Below are positions 17,990 to 26,469 of a stretch of 38,304 bases of DNA, piece after piece. Numbering within the stretch: the stretch's first letter is position 1; the number at the start of each line of letters is the position of its first letter. The notes under the pieces were generated by a model. It saw only the letters and a program-made list of their open reading frames with translations. It had not been told where the DNA came from and did not search any database. A program made the position numbers and the translations under genes. Source of the stretch: Flavobacteriaceae bacterium UBA3179 (lineage in GTDB: Bacteria > Bacteroidota > Bacteroidia > Flavobacteriales > Flavobacteriaceae); assembly GCA_002364245.1 (NCBI GenBank), contig DEXR01000043.1, positions 308 through 38,611 on the forward strand, given 5' to 3'.

Positions 17990-18669
17990 ACTGTTTTCTG
18001 CACCACCTCAAAGATTTGATTTTCATCACACTTCAAGGTTTTGGAAGGGTACTTTAGCAATAACGCATAATCGTGTGTGGCCATTAAAATGGTGTTGCCG
18101 TTTTTATTAATTTCTTGTAGCACCTCCATTACTTCCACACTGGTTTGTGGGTCTAAGTTCCCGGTAGGTTCATCCGCTAAAATTAACTCTGGATCGTTTA
18201 ATAACGCTCTTGCAATGGCTACTCGCTGTTGTTCTCCACCAGACAATTGATACGGATATTTAAACGCTTTGGTTTTCATATCTACTTTTCCTAAAACTTG
18301 GTCAATTTTAGCATCCATTTCTTTTTTGTCTTTCCAGCCAGTAGCGGTCAATACAAAAAGAAGGTTGTCTTTTACGGTACGGTCGTTCAGTAATTTAAAA
18401 TCTTGAAAAACAACACCAAGTTTTCTTCGTAAAAAAGGGATGTCCTTTTCTTTAAGCGTTGGTAAATCGTAACCTACAATTTCGCCTTTTCCTTCTTGCA
18501 AGGGCAGATCGCCGTAAAGTGTTTTCATAAAACTACTCTTTCCGGTTCCGGTTTTTCCAATTAAATACACAAATTCCCCTTTTTCAACCCGAACGGAAAC
18601 ATCAGATAAGATAAGGTTTTCCCGTTGGTAGATAGCGGCGTCTTTTAATTCTAAAACCGGTTGCGACAT
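17986..18669 (-). CDS. ftsE: FtsE, cell-division ABC transporter ATPase
   Basis: ATPase that works with FtsX at the septum to activate peptidoglycan hydrolases. Its 227 residues match FtsE. Walker A is GKTGTGKSS (38-46), the Q-loop FQDFKLLNDRTVKDN is a diagnostic FtsE stretch, the ABC signature LSGGEQQR is at 142-149, Walker B is LILADEPTGNLD with catalytic Glu167, and the H-loop is ATHD. No ftsX lies beside it; ftsX is commonly separate from ftsE in flavobacteria. The gene has its own promoter at 18733-18703. Confidence 0.93.
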   Translation of the reverse strand: MSQPVLELKDAAIYQRENLILSDVSVRVEKGEFVYLIGKTGTGKSSFMKTLYGDLPLQEGKGEIVGYDLPTLKEKDIPFLRRKLGVVFQDFKLLNDRTVKDNLLFVLTATGWKDKKEMDAKIDQVLGKVDMKTKAFKYPYQLSGGEQQRVAIARALLNDPELILADEPTGNLDPQTSVEVMEVLQEINKNGNTILMATHDYALLLKYPSKTLKCDENQIFEVVQKTV

Positions 18670-18702
18670 AATAATGTGTTGTGTTTATTTAGGTTGAGAC
18701 TT

Positions 18703-18733
18703 CAAATGTAATTTGAAATATAACGAACTGCAA
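18703..18733 (-). promoter_or_regulatory. Predicted promoter of ftsE
   Basis: Minus strand: TTG 18733-18731, a 20-base spacer and TACATTTG 18710-18703, matching the Bacteroidota consensus. The ftsE ATG is 33 bases further on. Confidence 0.75.
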
Positions 18734-18764
18734 TAGTTAAGTAAGTAATGTTTAAAACGTAAGA

Positions 18765-19229
18765 TTATTGCTGTGTATTTACTTTTTCTTTCAACTTTTC
18801 AATCTCTTTTTGTTGTTGAAGCGTATAAATAGTAAGCTCTTCAATCTTTTTCAACAATAACAAGTTCATTTCTTTCAACGACATTCCTTCATTTTCCATT
18901 GTTTCAGCAGAAGGAATTTCTGGTAAATGGTTATGTTTTTTTAAATAGGCTTCCAATTCAGGTAACGAGATAAGTTTATAGTTTGGCATTTTTTCCGAAG
19001 TACCAGTAAAATAATGTTCAAACACATAATCGGGAGCAACGGCGCCTTGTAAATCGACCAAAACCTCTTGGGTGTGTATTTTGCCTTTAACGGTTAATAA
19101 TTCGTCCGGTTGTTCGGTGCCAATGCCTATTTTTCCATTTTTTTCGGTCAAATTTTTAAACGGGTTACGTTGCGCACTTAAACTAAACGTTATGAATAGC
19201 ATTAGGAGTGCAAAAACTGTTTTTTTCAT
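18765..19229 (-). CDS. Small secreted protein with tail-fibre-like neck and C-terminal coiled coil
   Basis: Exported protein of 154 residues from ATG 19229, where a clean signal peptide starts (MKKTVFALLML... ending SLSAQ); the frame is open to 19256. After cleavage it shows NGKIGIGTEQPDELLTVKG, a phage-tail-fibre-like collagenous/neck motif common in Bacteroidota. A conserved segment with HNHLPEIPSAETMENEGM follows, then a predicted coiled coil (LKEMNLLLLKKIEELTIYT, then KEIEKLKEKV). Related flavobacterial proteins are usually longer, with many more neck repeats; this one is a minimal form. It probably trimerises through the coiled coil. Function unknown. There is no sign of a prophage around it. 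Confidence 0.8.
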   Translation of the reverse strand: MKKTVFALLMLFITFSLSAQRNPFKNLTEKNGKIGIGTEQPDELLTVKGKIHTQEVLVDLQGAVAPDYVFEHYFTGTSEKMPNYKLISLPELEAYLKKHNHLPEIPSAETMENEGMSLKEMNLLLLKKIEELTIYTLQQQKEIEKLKEKVNTQQ

Positions 19230-19347
19230 CTTATTATAAATTCTGAAATGAAACATAAATGTACTTGATTTTTTTGAGAGGTTGCTAAAGGTTTCTTAAA
19301 AACATAATTATCGCATCCATCTTTCGTTACAGATTAAGACAATAATG

Positions 19348-19355
19348 TAATTTTG
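19348..19355 (+). promoter_or_regulatory. Predicted -7 box for the TPR operon
   Basis: TAATTTTG matches TAnnTTTG and ends 20 bases before the ATG of the TPR gene. The expected upstream TTG is not clear (TTTCGTTAC at the right distance), so this is a partial match. Confidence 0.5.
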
Positions 19356-19375
19356 TTATCAAAAACCTCAAGCCC

Positions 19376-22300
19376 ATGCGCAAAACCTTGTTTGCATTTA
19401 CTGTTTTTCTATTTATTTCCACATATGCTTTTTCTCAGCAAACTGCTGCGTTAACCAATGATTTAGTGGATTATAACAAAGCGATTGAACTCTACAACAA
19501 CAACCAGTTTTTAGCAGCTCAAACGTTGTTTTCTAAAGTAAAATCAACTGCTGAAGAAGAAACCATTGAAGGTGATTGTGCGTATTACATTGCCAATTGT
19601 GCCGTGCGGTTAAATCAGCAGAATGCCGATCAATTAATGGAAGAGTTTGTAGAAGACTACCCAACCAGCATTAAGCGTAACGATGCCTATATTAACGTAG
19701 CAAACTACTATTTTGAAAACGGAAAATATTCGTATGCACGCAAATGGTACGATAAAGTGGATGAAAGCAGCTTGAGCCGAGGTGAAATGGAAAAGTATAA
19801 TTTCAATAACGGCTATGCATACTTTAAAAGTAAGCGGTATAACGAAGCAAAAAAATACTTAAATCGGGTTTCCACTTCTCAAAAGTATGGTTCGCAAGCT
19901 AAATATTACTTAGGGTATATTGCTTACGAAGGTGATGATTATGAGCAAGCAAATCAGCAGTTTGAAGAAATTAAAGGCGATGAACGCTACTCGGAAGACT
20001 TATCCTACTATCAAGCTGATATGAACTTCAAACTAGGGGATTTTCAAAAAGCAATCGATTTAGGAAAAGAACAGTACGATTCTTCCAGTCCGAAGGAACG
20101 CAGCGAACTTTCCAAAATCATCGGCGAAAGTTATTTCAACTTAGGGCAATATGCTGAGGCGATTCCTTATTTAAAGGAATACAAAGGAAAACGTGGCAAG
20201 TGGAACAATACCGATTATTACCAATTGGGATATGCGTATTACAAGCAAGGGGATTACCAGAGCGCGATTAACGAATTCAATAAAATCATCGACGGAAATA
20301 ATTCTGTAGCGCAAAATGCGTATTACCATTTAGCGGAAAGCTATTTAAAGCTGGACCAAAAACAGCAAGCGTTGAATGCGTTTAAAAATGCTTCGGAAAT
20401 GAATTTTTCCGCAGAAATTAAAGAAGACGCTTTCCTGAACTACGCAAAACTAAGTTACCAAATAGGGAACAGTTACCAAAGCGCACCAGAAGTTTTGTTA
20501 TCGTTTATTGAAGCCTATCCAGACAATAAAAACAATGAAACGTTACAAAATTTGTTGATTGATTCATACATCACATCAAAAAATTACAAAGGCGCGATGG
20601 AATTGTTAGAAAACAACAAAGCGTTTGAAAATAAATTAGCCTACCAAAAAGTGGCTTTTTTCCGTGGTGTAGAATTATATAATGAAGGGAATTATACCGA
20701 AGCGAAAGCATTGTTTAATAAATCGTTACAGGAGCCTCGAGATACAAAATATACTGCAAGAGCAACCTACTGGAAAGCCGAAAGCGATTACCAATTGTCC
20801 GATTTTGACGAAGCATTAATTGGTTATAAACAATATCTACAACTACCGGAAGCAGCTTCCACACCAGAATATGACAATGCTCGGTACAACTTAGCGTATA
20901 ACCAATTCAAGTTGAAAAACTATTCCGAAGCCATTACCAATTTTAAAGGATATTTGGAAAGCTCATCGGCAAACGGCGCTCGAAAACAGGACGCGTATTT
21001 ACGATTAGGAGATAGTTATTTTGTGACGAGTCAATACTGGCCAGCAATGGAAAATTATAACAAAGCCATTGAAGTTGGTGCTGCGGATGAAGATTATGCC
21101 GCGTTTCAAAAAGCAATTAGTTATGGTTTTGTCGATAGAACTGATCAGAAAATTGAAGGGTTACAAAACTTCTTGCGTACATACGTAAAATCCGTGTACC
21201 GCGATGATGCTTTATATGAATTAGGAAACACCTACGTATCTCAAAATAAAAACAACGAAGCGTTAAGAATCTACGATAACTTGATTCAAAACATCCCGAA
21301 GAGTATTTATAAACCAAGGGCGTTAATGAAAAAAGCGTTGATTTTGGACAATACAGGAAATAGTAATGAAGCGTTGGCTATTTTTAAGCAGGTAGCCAGT
21401 GAGTATCCTTCGACACCTGAAGCTGTGCAAGCTGTTTCTTCAGCAAAAATTATTTACATAGATCAAGGGCAAGTAGATCAATATGCCAATTGGGTGAATA
21501 CGTTAGATTATGTATCAGTAGAAGATAGCGAGTTGGACGATGCTACTTATCAAGCTGCTGAAAAACCGTATTTAGAGAATAAAATCAGTCAAGCGATTAG
21601 CCGTTTTGAAGCCTATTTAAAAGAATTTCCAAACGGGAAAAATGCGTTAGATGCACACTTTTATTTAGGTCAGTTATATTTTGCTGAAACAGAAAAAGAG
21701 AAAGCCATTCCGCATTATGAATATGTGGTGTCTAGAGAGCAAAATGAATTTACAGAGCCAGCTTTGGCCCGAGTTTCAGAACTGTATTTAGGAAAGAATA
21801 ATTACGAGAAAGCTCTCAGTTATTTGAAGCGCTTGGAAACTAGTGCCAATTCACAACAGAATATCATCTTTGCACAGACCAACAGCATGAAAGCCAGTTA
21901 CGAGTTGAAACAATATGCTGAAGCGGTTGGGTATGCTGAAAAAGTACTTCAGAATTCTAAAATAGATAACAGTATTAAAAGTGATGCGCAAGTAATTATT
22001 GCCCGTTCGGCCATGAAAACCAATGACGAAGCAAAAGCCAAGAAAGCATATGTTGAGGTTGGTAAAATAGCAACAGGAGAATTGGCTGCTGAAGCATTGT
22101 ATTACGATGCTTATTTTAAAAGAAAAGAAGGAAGTTTGAAAGCTTCGAATGAATCGGTACAGCGATTGGCCAAAGATTATCCGGGCTACAAATTATACGG
22201 TGCAAAAGGATTGTTGCTAATGGCGAAGAACTTTTACGACTTAAAAGATGCCTACCAAGCCACCTATATTTTGGATAGCTTGATTAAAAACTTTAGCGAT

Positions 22301-22396
22301 TACACAGAGATTGTAAACGAAGCCAAAGCAGAACTTTCTAAAATTAAAGCTGCTGAAGCAAAAACAAACGCTTCGGTAGAAACTGAAGAAAACTAA
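19376..22396 (+). CDS. Large periplasmic/outer-membrane-associated TPR protein
   Basis: Exported scaffold protein of 1006 residues. A signal peptide (MRKTLFAFTVFLF... ending AFSQ) is followed by tetratricopeptide repeats nearly end to end, recognisable as Y-x-LG-x-x-Y-x-x-x-x-Y-x-x-A units (for example YYQLGYAYYKQGDYQSAINE, ALYELGNTYVSQNKNNEALR, HFYLGQLYFAETEKEKAIPH). I count on the order of twenty or more. The C-terminus is charged and low in complexity. It is followed after 47 bp by an outer-membrane barrel gene, and a TPR protein of this size beside such a barrel is common in Bacteroidota. It probably binds a protein partner at the inner face of the outer membrane. The specific function is not known to me. 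Confidence 0.9.
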   Translation: MRKTLFAFTVFLFISTYAFSQQTAALTNDLVDYNKAIELYNNNQFLAAQTLFSKVKSTAEEETIEGDCAYYIANCAVRLNQQNADQLMEEFVEDYPTSIKRNDAYINVANYYFENGKYSYARKWYDKVDESSLSRGEMEKYNFNNGYAYFKSKRYNEAKKYLNRVSTSQKYGSQAKYYLGYIAYEGDDYEQANQQFEEIKGDERYSEDLSYYQADMNFKLGDFQKAIDLGKEQYDSSSPKERSELSKIIGESYFNLGQYAEAIPYLKEYKGKRGKWNNTDYYQLGYAYYKQGDYQSAINEFNKIIDGNNSVAQNAYYHLAESYLKLDQKQQALNAFKNASEMNFSAEIKEDAFLNYAKLSYQIGNSYQSAPEVLLSFIEAYPDNKNNETLQNLLIDSYITSKNYKGAMELLENNKAFENKLAYQKVAFFRGVELYNEGNYTEAKALFNKSLQEPRDTKYTARATYWKAESDYQLSDFDEALIGYKQYLQLPEAASTPEYDNARYNLAYNQFKLKNYSEAITNFKGYLESSSANGARKQDAYLRLGDSYFVTSQYWPAMENYNKAIEVGAADEDYAAFQKAISYGFVDRTDQKIEGLQNFLRTYVKSVYRDDALYELGNTYVSQNKNNEALRIYDNLIQNIPKSIYKPRALMKKALILDNTGNSNEALAIFKQVASEYPSTPEAVQAVSSAKIIYIDQGQVDQYANWVNTLDYVSVEDSELDDATYQAAEKPYLENKISQAISRFEAYLKEFPNGKNALDAHFYLGQLYFAETEKEKAIPHYEYVVSREQNEFTEPALARVSELYLGKNNYEKALSYLKRLETSANSQQNIIFAQTNSMKASYELKQYAEAVGYAEKVLQNSKIDNSIKSDAQVIIARSAMKTNDEAKAKKAYVEVGKIATGELAAEALYYDAYFKRKEGSLKASNESVQRLAKDYPGYKLYGAKGLLLMAKNFYDLKDAYQATYILDSLIKNFSDYTEIVNEAKAELSKIKAAEAKTNASVETEEN

Positions 22397-22443
22397 ACGT
22401 TTAGCTACAAAAAATTAAAGAATCAAACCTCTCAATATAACTT

Positions 22444-24234
22444 ATGACTTTATTGAAAAATTATAAGAGTCCGTTTTCAGAAACACACAGAAACCTACTT
22501 TTTTTAGCCGCATTAGTGTGTTCTTCATTATCTGCCGTTGCCCAAGATAAAGACGGGGAAGAGCAAGAAGATGATTTAGATACCGAAGTGGTGAACATTG
22601 TAAAACCATACACGCCCACCATTTCCGATGCGTTTAAGGTAAAAGAAACACCAATGCTGAATGATTCGGTCACTACACAGAAAAAAGAAGTGAAATACGA
22701 GATTTTTTCTGTTCCCGTAGCTTCCACTTTTACACCTGCTAAAGGAAAAGCGGAAACGGTTGAAAAAGCAAAACCAATTAAGTTGTATGACAATTACGCA
22801 ACTTTAGGGTTTGGTAATTACACGTCTATTTTGGGTGAATTGTATAGTAACTTCCAAATAAGCCGTACTGATAACGCCGGTTTTTATTTTCGACATAATT
22901 CCTCACAAGGTGATATTGATGGTGTTTTATTGGAAAACAAATACTATGACACCAAGTTAGATGCCAATTACAGTAGCCGACAGCGTTATACAAGTTATAA
23001 GCTAGATGCTGGAGTAGAGCATCAACTGTTTAATTGGTATGGTTTAAATGATTTTTATACACAAAACTTCGAAACAATTGGTTCTGAAATAGATCCGCAA
23101 CAGCAATATTATAGCGGGTATGTTGGAGGAAGCATTTCGGTAGACGATTCTTTTTTTGAAAAAGCCACAGCTAATATTCGATATACTGGCGATGCGTTTT
23201 CTTCTTCTGAAATCAATATTAATGCACAACCAGAGTTTTCATTTCCATTAACTGATTTAACTTTGAAAGTAGATGGAGATGTCGACTACCTTACAGGAAG
23301 TTTTGATAAAGGCTATCTTTCTTCGGAAGGTATAAATTATAGCTATTTAAACGCAGGAGTGATTCCTTCGTTAGTGTATGTAAATGAAGATTTATCGGTT
23401 TCCTTAGGGGCAGCGGCTTATGTAAGTTTAGATACTGAAAACAGTGAAACGGACTTCTTTTTGTATCCACGAATTAACGCTTCGTATCGTTTAGTAGATG
23501 AATTATTAATTGTCTATGGCGGGGCAGAAGGCGATTTAAAACAAAATACGTATTACGATTTCAAGGAGATTAATCCGTATGTGTCGCCTACGTTATTCAT
23601 AGCACCAACAAGTCAGTTGTACGAAGGGTTTGCCGGATTAAAAGGAAAGTTATCCAATTCAGTAGGATATAACATTCGCGCTTCCTACGGAAAAGATGAA
23701 AATAAAGCATTGTTTAAAGCCAACCAGTTTTCAACGGGAGCAACCACAGGGGAAGGCTACGAATATGGAAACTCTTTTAATGTAGTTTATGATGATGTGA
23801 ACACGCTGTCCGTTTTTGGAGAATTAAAAGTAGATGTAAGTAATGCGTTTACATTAGGGGTAACAGGAGAATACTTTAGTTACGATACAACGAATGAGGC
23901 CGAGCCTTGGAACCTTCCAGAATTAAAAGCTTCCTTATTTTCAAACTTCAAAATTACCGAACAGTTATATGGAGGCGCCTCATTATTTTACGTAGGGGAG
24001 CGTAAAGATTTGTATTCAAACATTTCGTTACCATTTGAACCTATTATTTTAGAAGAACGAACCTTAGATGGGTATCTTGATGCAAACATTCATTTAGGAT
24101 ATAATATCAACGAACGTTTATCGGTTTTTGCCAAAGGAAGCAATTTGTTAAGCGATAATTACGAAAAATGGCTCAATTACCCTGTACAAGGAATTCAAGC
24201 CTTAGTTGGTGCTACGTACAAGTTTGACTGGTAA
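22444..24234 (+). CDS. Plug-less outer-membrane beta-barrel protein (TonB-receptor-like annotation)
   Basis: Outer-membrane barrel of 596 residues. The signal peptide ends near SSLSAVAQ. An acidic stretch and a motif VNIVKPYTPTISDAFKVKE follow, then about 490 residues of alternating beta strands rich in Tyr, Asn and Gly, ending VGATYKFDW with the terminal aromatic residue expected for BAM recognition. Relatives are often labelled TonB-dependent receptors, but I see no plug domain, and 596 residues is short for one. It is second in an operon with the TPR protein (47 bp upstream) and a thioredoxin-fold protein (7 bp downstream), suggesting a joint envelope function. Whether it transports, anchors or assembles something is open. 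Confidence 0.82.
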   Translation: MTLLKNYKSPFSETHRNLLFLAALVCSSLSAVAQDKDGEEQEDDLDTEVVNIVKPYTPTISDAFKVKETPMLNDSVTTQKKEVKYEIFSVPVASTFTPAKGKAETVEKAKPIKLYDNYATLGFGNYTSILGELYSNFQISRTDNAGFYFRHNSSQGDIDGVLLENKYYDTKLDANYSSRQRYTSYKLDAGVEHQLFNWYGLNDFYTQNFETIGSEIDPQQQYYSGYVGGSISVDDSFFEKATANIRYTGDAFSSSEININAQPEFSFPLTDLTLKVDGDVDYLTGSFDKGYLSSEGINYSYLNAGVIPSLVYVNEDLSVSLGAAAYVSLDTENSETDFFLYPRINASYRLVDELLIVYGGAEGDLKQNTYYDFKEINPYVSPTLFIAPTSQLYEGFAGLKGKLSNSVGYNIRASYGKDENKALFKANQFSTGATTGEGYEYGNSFNVVYDDVNTLSVFGELKVDVSNAFTLGVTGEYFSYDTTNEAEPWNLPELKASLFSNFKITEQLYGGASLFYVGERKDLYSNISLPFEPIILEERTLDGYLDANIHLGYNINERLSVFAKGSNLLSDNYEKWLNYPVQGIQALVGATYKFDW

Positions 24235-24241
24235 AACCTGC

Positions 24242-24568
24242 ATGAAACAGCCTCAAAATTTACAAGAAATACAACAGGTAATTCAATCTGGTAAACCTGT
24301 CTTACTCTACTTTTCAGGAGAACGGTGTAGTGTCTGCAAAGCGTTAAAACCTAAAGTTGAAACAACGATTACTTCAAACTTTGAGGATATTCTTCTTTTT
24401 GAAATCATACTGGAACAACACCCTGATATTGCAGCTAATTATATGGTATTTACAAATCCTACTACGTTGGTTTTTTTCGATGGGAAAGAAGCGATACGAG
24501 AAGGGAAAAACATGAGTATTCCTGAGTTTGAAAAAGCTGTAGATAGAATCTACCAGTTATATAATTAA
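24242..24568 (+). CDS. Thioredoxin-like protein
   Basis: Small cytoplasmic thioredoxin-fold protein, 108 residues from ATG 24242; the frame is open to 24206, but that would overlap the barrel gene. Strand beta-3 and the active site read PVLLYFSGERCSVCKALKP, with Cys29 and Cys32 in a C-x2-C motif (CSVC instead of CGPC). The cis-Pro is Pro73 in FTNPTTLVFFDG. No signal peptide is present. It is the last gene of the TPR/barrel operon, seven bases after the barrel stop, and a strong terminator follows at 24613. It may be a general disulfide reductase that is co-regulated by chance. Confidence 0.88.
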   Translation: MKQPQNLQEIQQVIQSGKPVLLYFSGERCSVCKALKPKVETTITSNFEDILLFEIILEQHPDIAANYMVFTNPTTLVFFDGKEAIREGKNMSIPEFEKAVDRIYQLYN

Positions 24569-24612
24569 CGATGATTTTTTATTTTATAAGAGTATAAATT
24601 ATCACAATTAAA

Positions 24613-24648
24613 AAAGCAACTGTATTTACGGTTGCTTTCTTTATTTTT
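24613..24648 (+). terminator. Rho-independent terminator after the TPR/barrel/thioredoxin operon
   Basis: Eleven-base-pair stem (24613-24623 with 24628-24638, one T-G pair), four-base loop ATTT, then a T-rich tract to 24648. The T tract overlaps the -7 box of the following gene. Confidence 0.85.
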
Positions 24649-24649
24649 G
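24642..24649 (+). promoter_or_regulatory. Predicted -7 box of the amidohydrolase gene
   Basis: TATTTTTG matches TAnnTTTG and ends 22 bases before the ATG at 24672. A CTG lies 19 bases upstream, inside the terminator stem, as a weak -33 element. Confidence 0.5.
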
Positions 24650-24671
24650 CATCACATTTTAAAAATAGGTT

Positions 24672-26309
24672 ATGAAAAAATTATTCCCTCTCTTTCTTCT
24701 AAGTCTCTTAATTTCGTGTGCCCCAGAAAAAATACCGGCAGACCTTTTGGTAAAAAATGCCATTATTTATACAGTGAATGAAAATTTTGATACTGAAAAT
24801 GCTTTTGTAGTCAAAGATGGAAAAATTTTAGAAATAGGTGTAAAGCCGGAGCTAGAATTAAAATACAATATTGCTGAAACCTACGATGCAAAAGGAAAAA
24901 CAATTGTACCTGGATTGATCGATGCGCATGCTCATTTATATGGGTTGGGCTTAAACTTACAAGATGTAGACTTAACCGAAACAACTAGTTATGATGAGGT
25001 GTTGGCACGGGTAATAACATTTCAGAAAGAAAAAAACAAAGACTACATTATAGGTCGTGGTTGGGACCAAAACGATTGGGAGGTAAAAGAATTTCCTACT
25101 AAAAAAGAATTAGATTCTCTTTTTCCCGAAACACCTGTTGCTTTAACCAGAATAGATGGTCATGCGATGATCGTAAATAGTGAAGCACTAAAACGAGCTG
25201 GAATTACAGCTGAAACTAAAATGGATGGTGGCGTAATTGGCGTAGAAGATGGAAAACTTACTGGAATTTTAGTAGATAGCCCAATGAGTTTGGTTGAAGA
25301 GTCTTTCCCTAAGCAGAATAGAAGTTATAACAAGCAGGCTTTACTGGATGCAGAGCGTATTTGTTTAGAGATGGGTTTAACTACAATCAACGACGCGGGA
25401 CTAGATAAAGAAATAATAGGATTAATAGATAATTTACAACAACAAGATAGTATGGCATTGCGTGTATATGCAATGGTAAGCAACAAACCTAAAAACTTAG
25501 ATTACTATTTAAATAACGGAATAATTAAAACCGACCGATTGAACGTACGTTCGGTGAAGGTGTATGCCGATGGGGCTTTAGGATCTCGGGGGGCTGCTAT
25601 GCGTGAATCGTATAGTGATATGCTTGGACATTTTGGCGCTATGATCACACCAGCAGATAGTTTACAAACGCTTGCCGATAAAATTGCTGCAGCCGACTTT
25701 CAAATGAATACTCATGCGATTGGCGATTCGGCTAATATTTCAGTTTTAAGAGCTTATGAAACTGCATTAAAAGGAAAAACAGACGCTCGGTGGAAAATAG
25801 AACACGCTCAAATTGTAACTGAAAAAGATTTTGATAAATTTTCAAAAAATATAATTCCGTCTGTACAACCTACACACGCCACCAGCGATATGTATTGGGC
25901 AGAAGACAGAGTAGGCTCAGAAAGAATAAAAGGCGCATACGCATATAAAACGCTACTGGAAAACGCAGGGATTGTTGTGTTGGGAACAGATTTTCCCGTT
26001 GAAAAAGTAAACCCGATGTACACGTTTTATGCTGCCGTAGCCCGTAAAGATTTAAAACACTACCCTGAAGATGGATTTCAGAAAAAAGATGCTTTATCTA
26101 GGGAAGAAGCTTTAAAAGGGATGACCATTTGGGCAGCCTACTCGAACTTTGAAGAAGATGAAAAAGGAAGCATTGAAGAAGGTAAGTTTGCAGATTTTAC
26201 AGTTTTAGACAGAGATATTATGCAAATAGCCGAAGATAGTATCCCGAATACAAAAGTGTTAGCTACGTTTATAAGTGGTAAAAAAGAATTTAGTATAGAA
26301 AAAGAATAG
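24672..26309 (+). CDS. Lipoprotein amidohydrolase (Amidohydro_3 / YtcJ-like)
   Basis: Metal-dependent hydrolase of 545 residues, anchored by a lipid at Cys16 (SLLISC lipobox). No acidic cluster follows the Cys (APEKIPADLL), so periplasmic exposure is more likely than surface exposure. The metal site shows GLIDAHAHLY (His86, His88), then NTHAIGD, WKIEHAQIV and LGTDFPVE late in the protein. ADGALGSRGAAM carries a Lys/Asp region typical of YtcJ relatives. The C-terminal beta sandwich is completed by GSIEEGKFADFTVLD. Substrates of this subfamily are mostly unknown (amide, ester or formamide hydrolysis). It follows a terminator and has its own likely promoter. Confidence 0.9.
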   Translation: MKKLFPLFLLSLLISCAPEKIPADLLVKNAIIYTVNENFDTENAFVVKDGKILEIGVKPELELKYNIAETYDAKGKTIVPGLIDAHAHLYGLGLNLQDVDLTETTSYDEVLARVITFQKEKNKDYIIGRGWDQNDWEVKEFPTKKELDSLFPETPVALTRIDGHAMIVNSEALKRAGITAETKMDGGVIGVEDGKLTGILVDSPMSLVEESFPKQNRSYNKQALLDAERICLEMGLTTINDAGLDKEIIGLIDNLQQQDSMALRVYAMVSNKPKNLDYYLNNGIIKTDRLNVRSVKVYADGALGSRGAAMRESYSDMLGHFGAMITPADSLQTLADKIAAADFQMNTHAIGDSANISVLRAYETALKGKTDARWKIEHAQIVTEKDFDKFSKNIIPSVQPTHATSDMYWAEDRVGSERIKGAYAYKTLLENAGIVVLGTDFPVEKVNPMYTFYAAVARKDLKHYPEDGFQKKDALSREEALKGMTIWAAYSNFEEDEKGSIEEGKFADFTVLDRDIMQIAEDSIPNTKVLATFISGKKEFSIEKE

Positions 26310-26469
26310 GTTTAAAGGATAGAGCGGGTTATAAGTATTGAAAAAAATATAGCATATTGAGTTATAAAAAATAGGAAAAGGTTATGTAAAGGAGTGTTTA
26401 TTGGTACTCTAAAGACTGATTTTTTTTAGTTCTTATTTTCACCTTTATAATATTACCTAAAGCCTAAAG

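Noticed and set aside
18765..19229. Tail-fibre-like motif as a sign of a prophage
   Set aside because: There are no integrase, capsid, portal or lysis genes nearby, and such neck motifs are frequent in chromosomal Bacteroidota surface proteins.
22444..24234. Annotation as a genuine TonB-dependent receptor
   Set aside because: No plug domain is visible and the length is short; the barrel and the terminal aromatic residue are supported, the TonB function is not.
26310..26469. Possible terminator between the convergent amidohydrolase and metalloprotease genes
   Set aside because: Only weak stems with bulges (AAGACT with AGTTCTT) could be found, so no terminator is claimed in this 160-bp gap.
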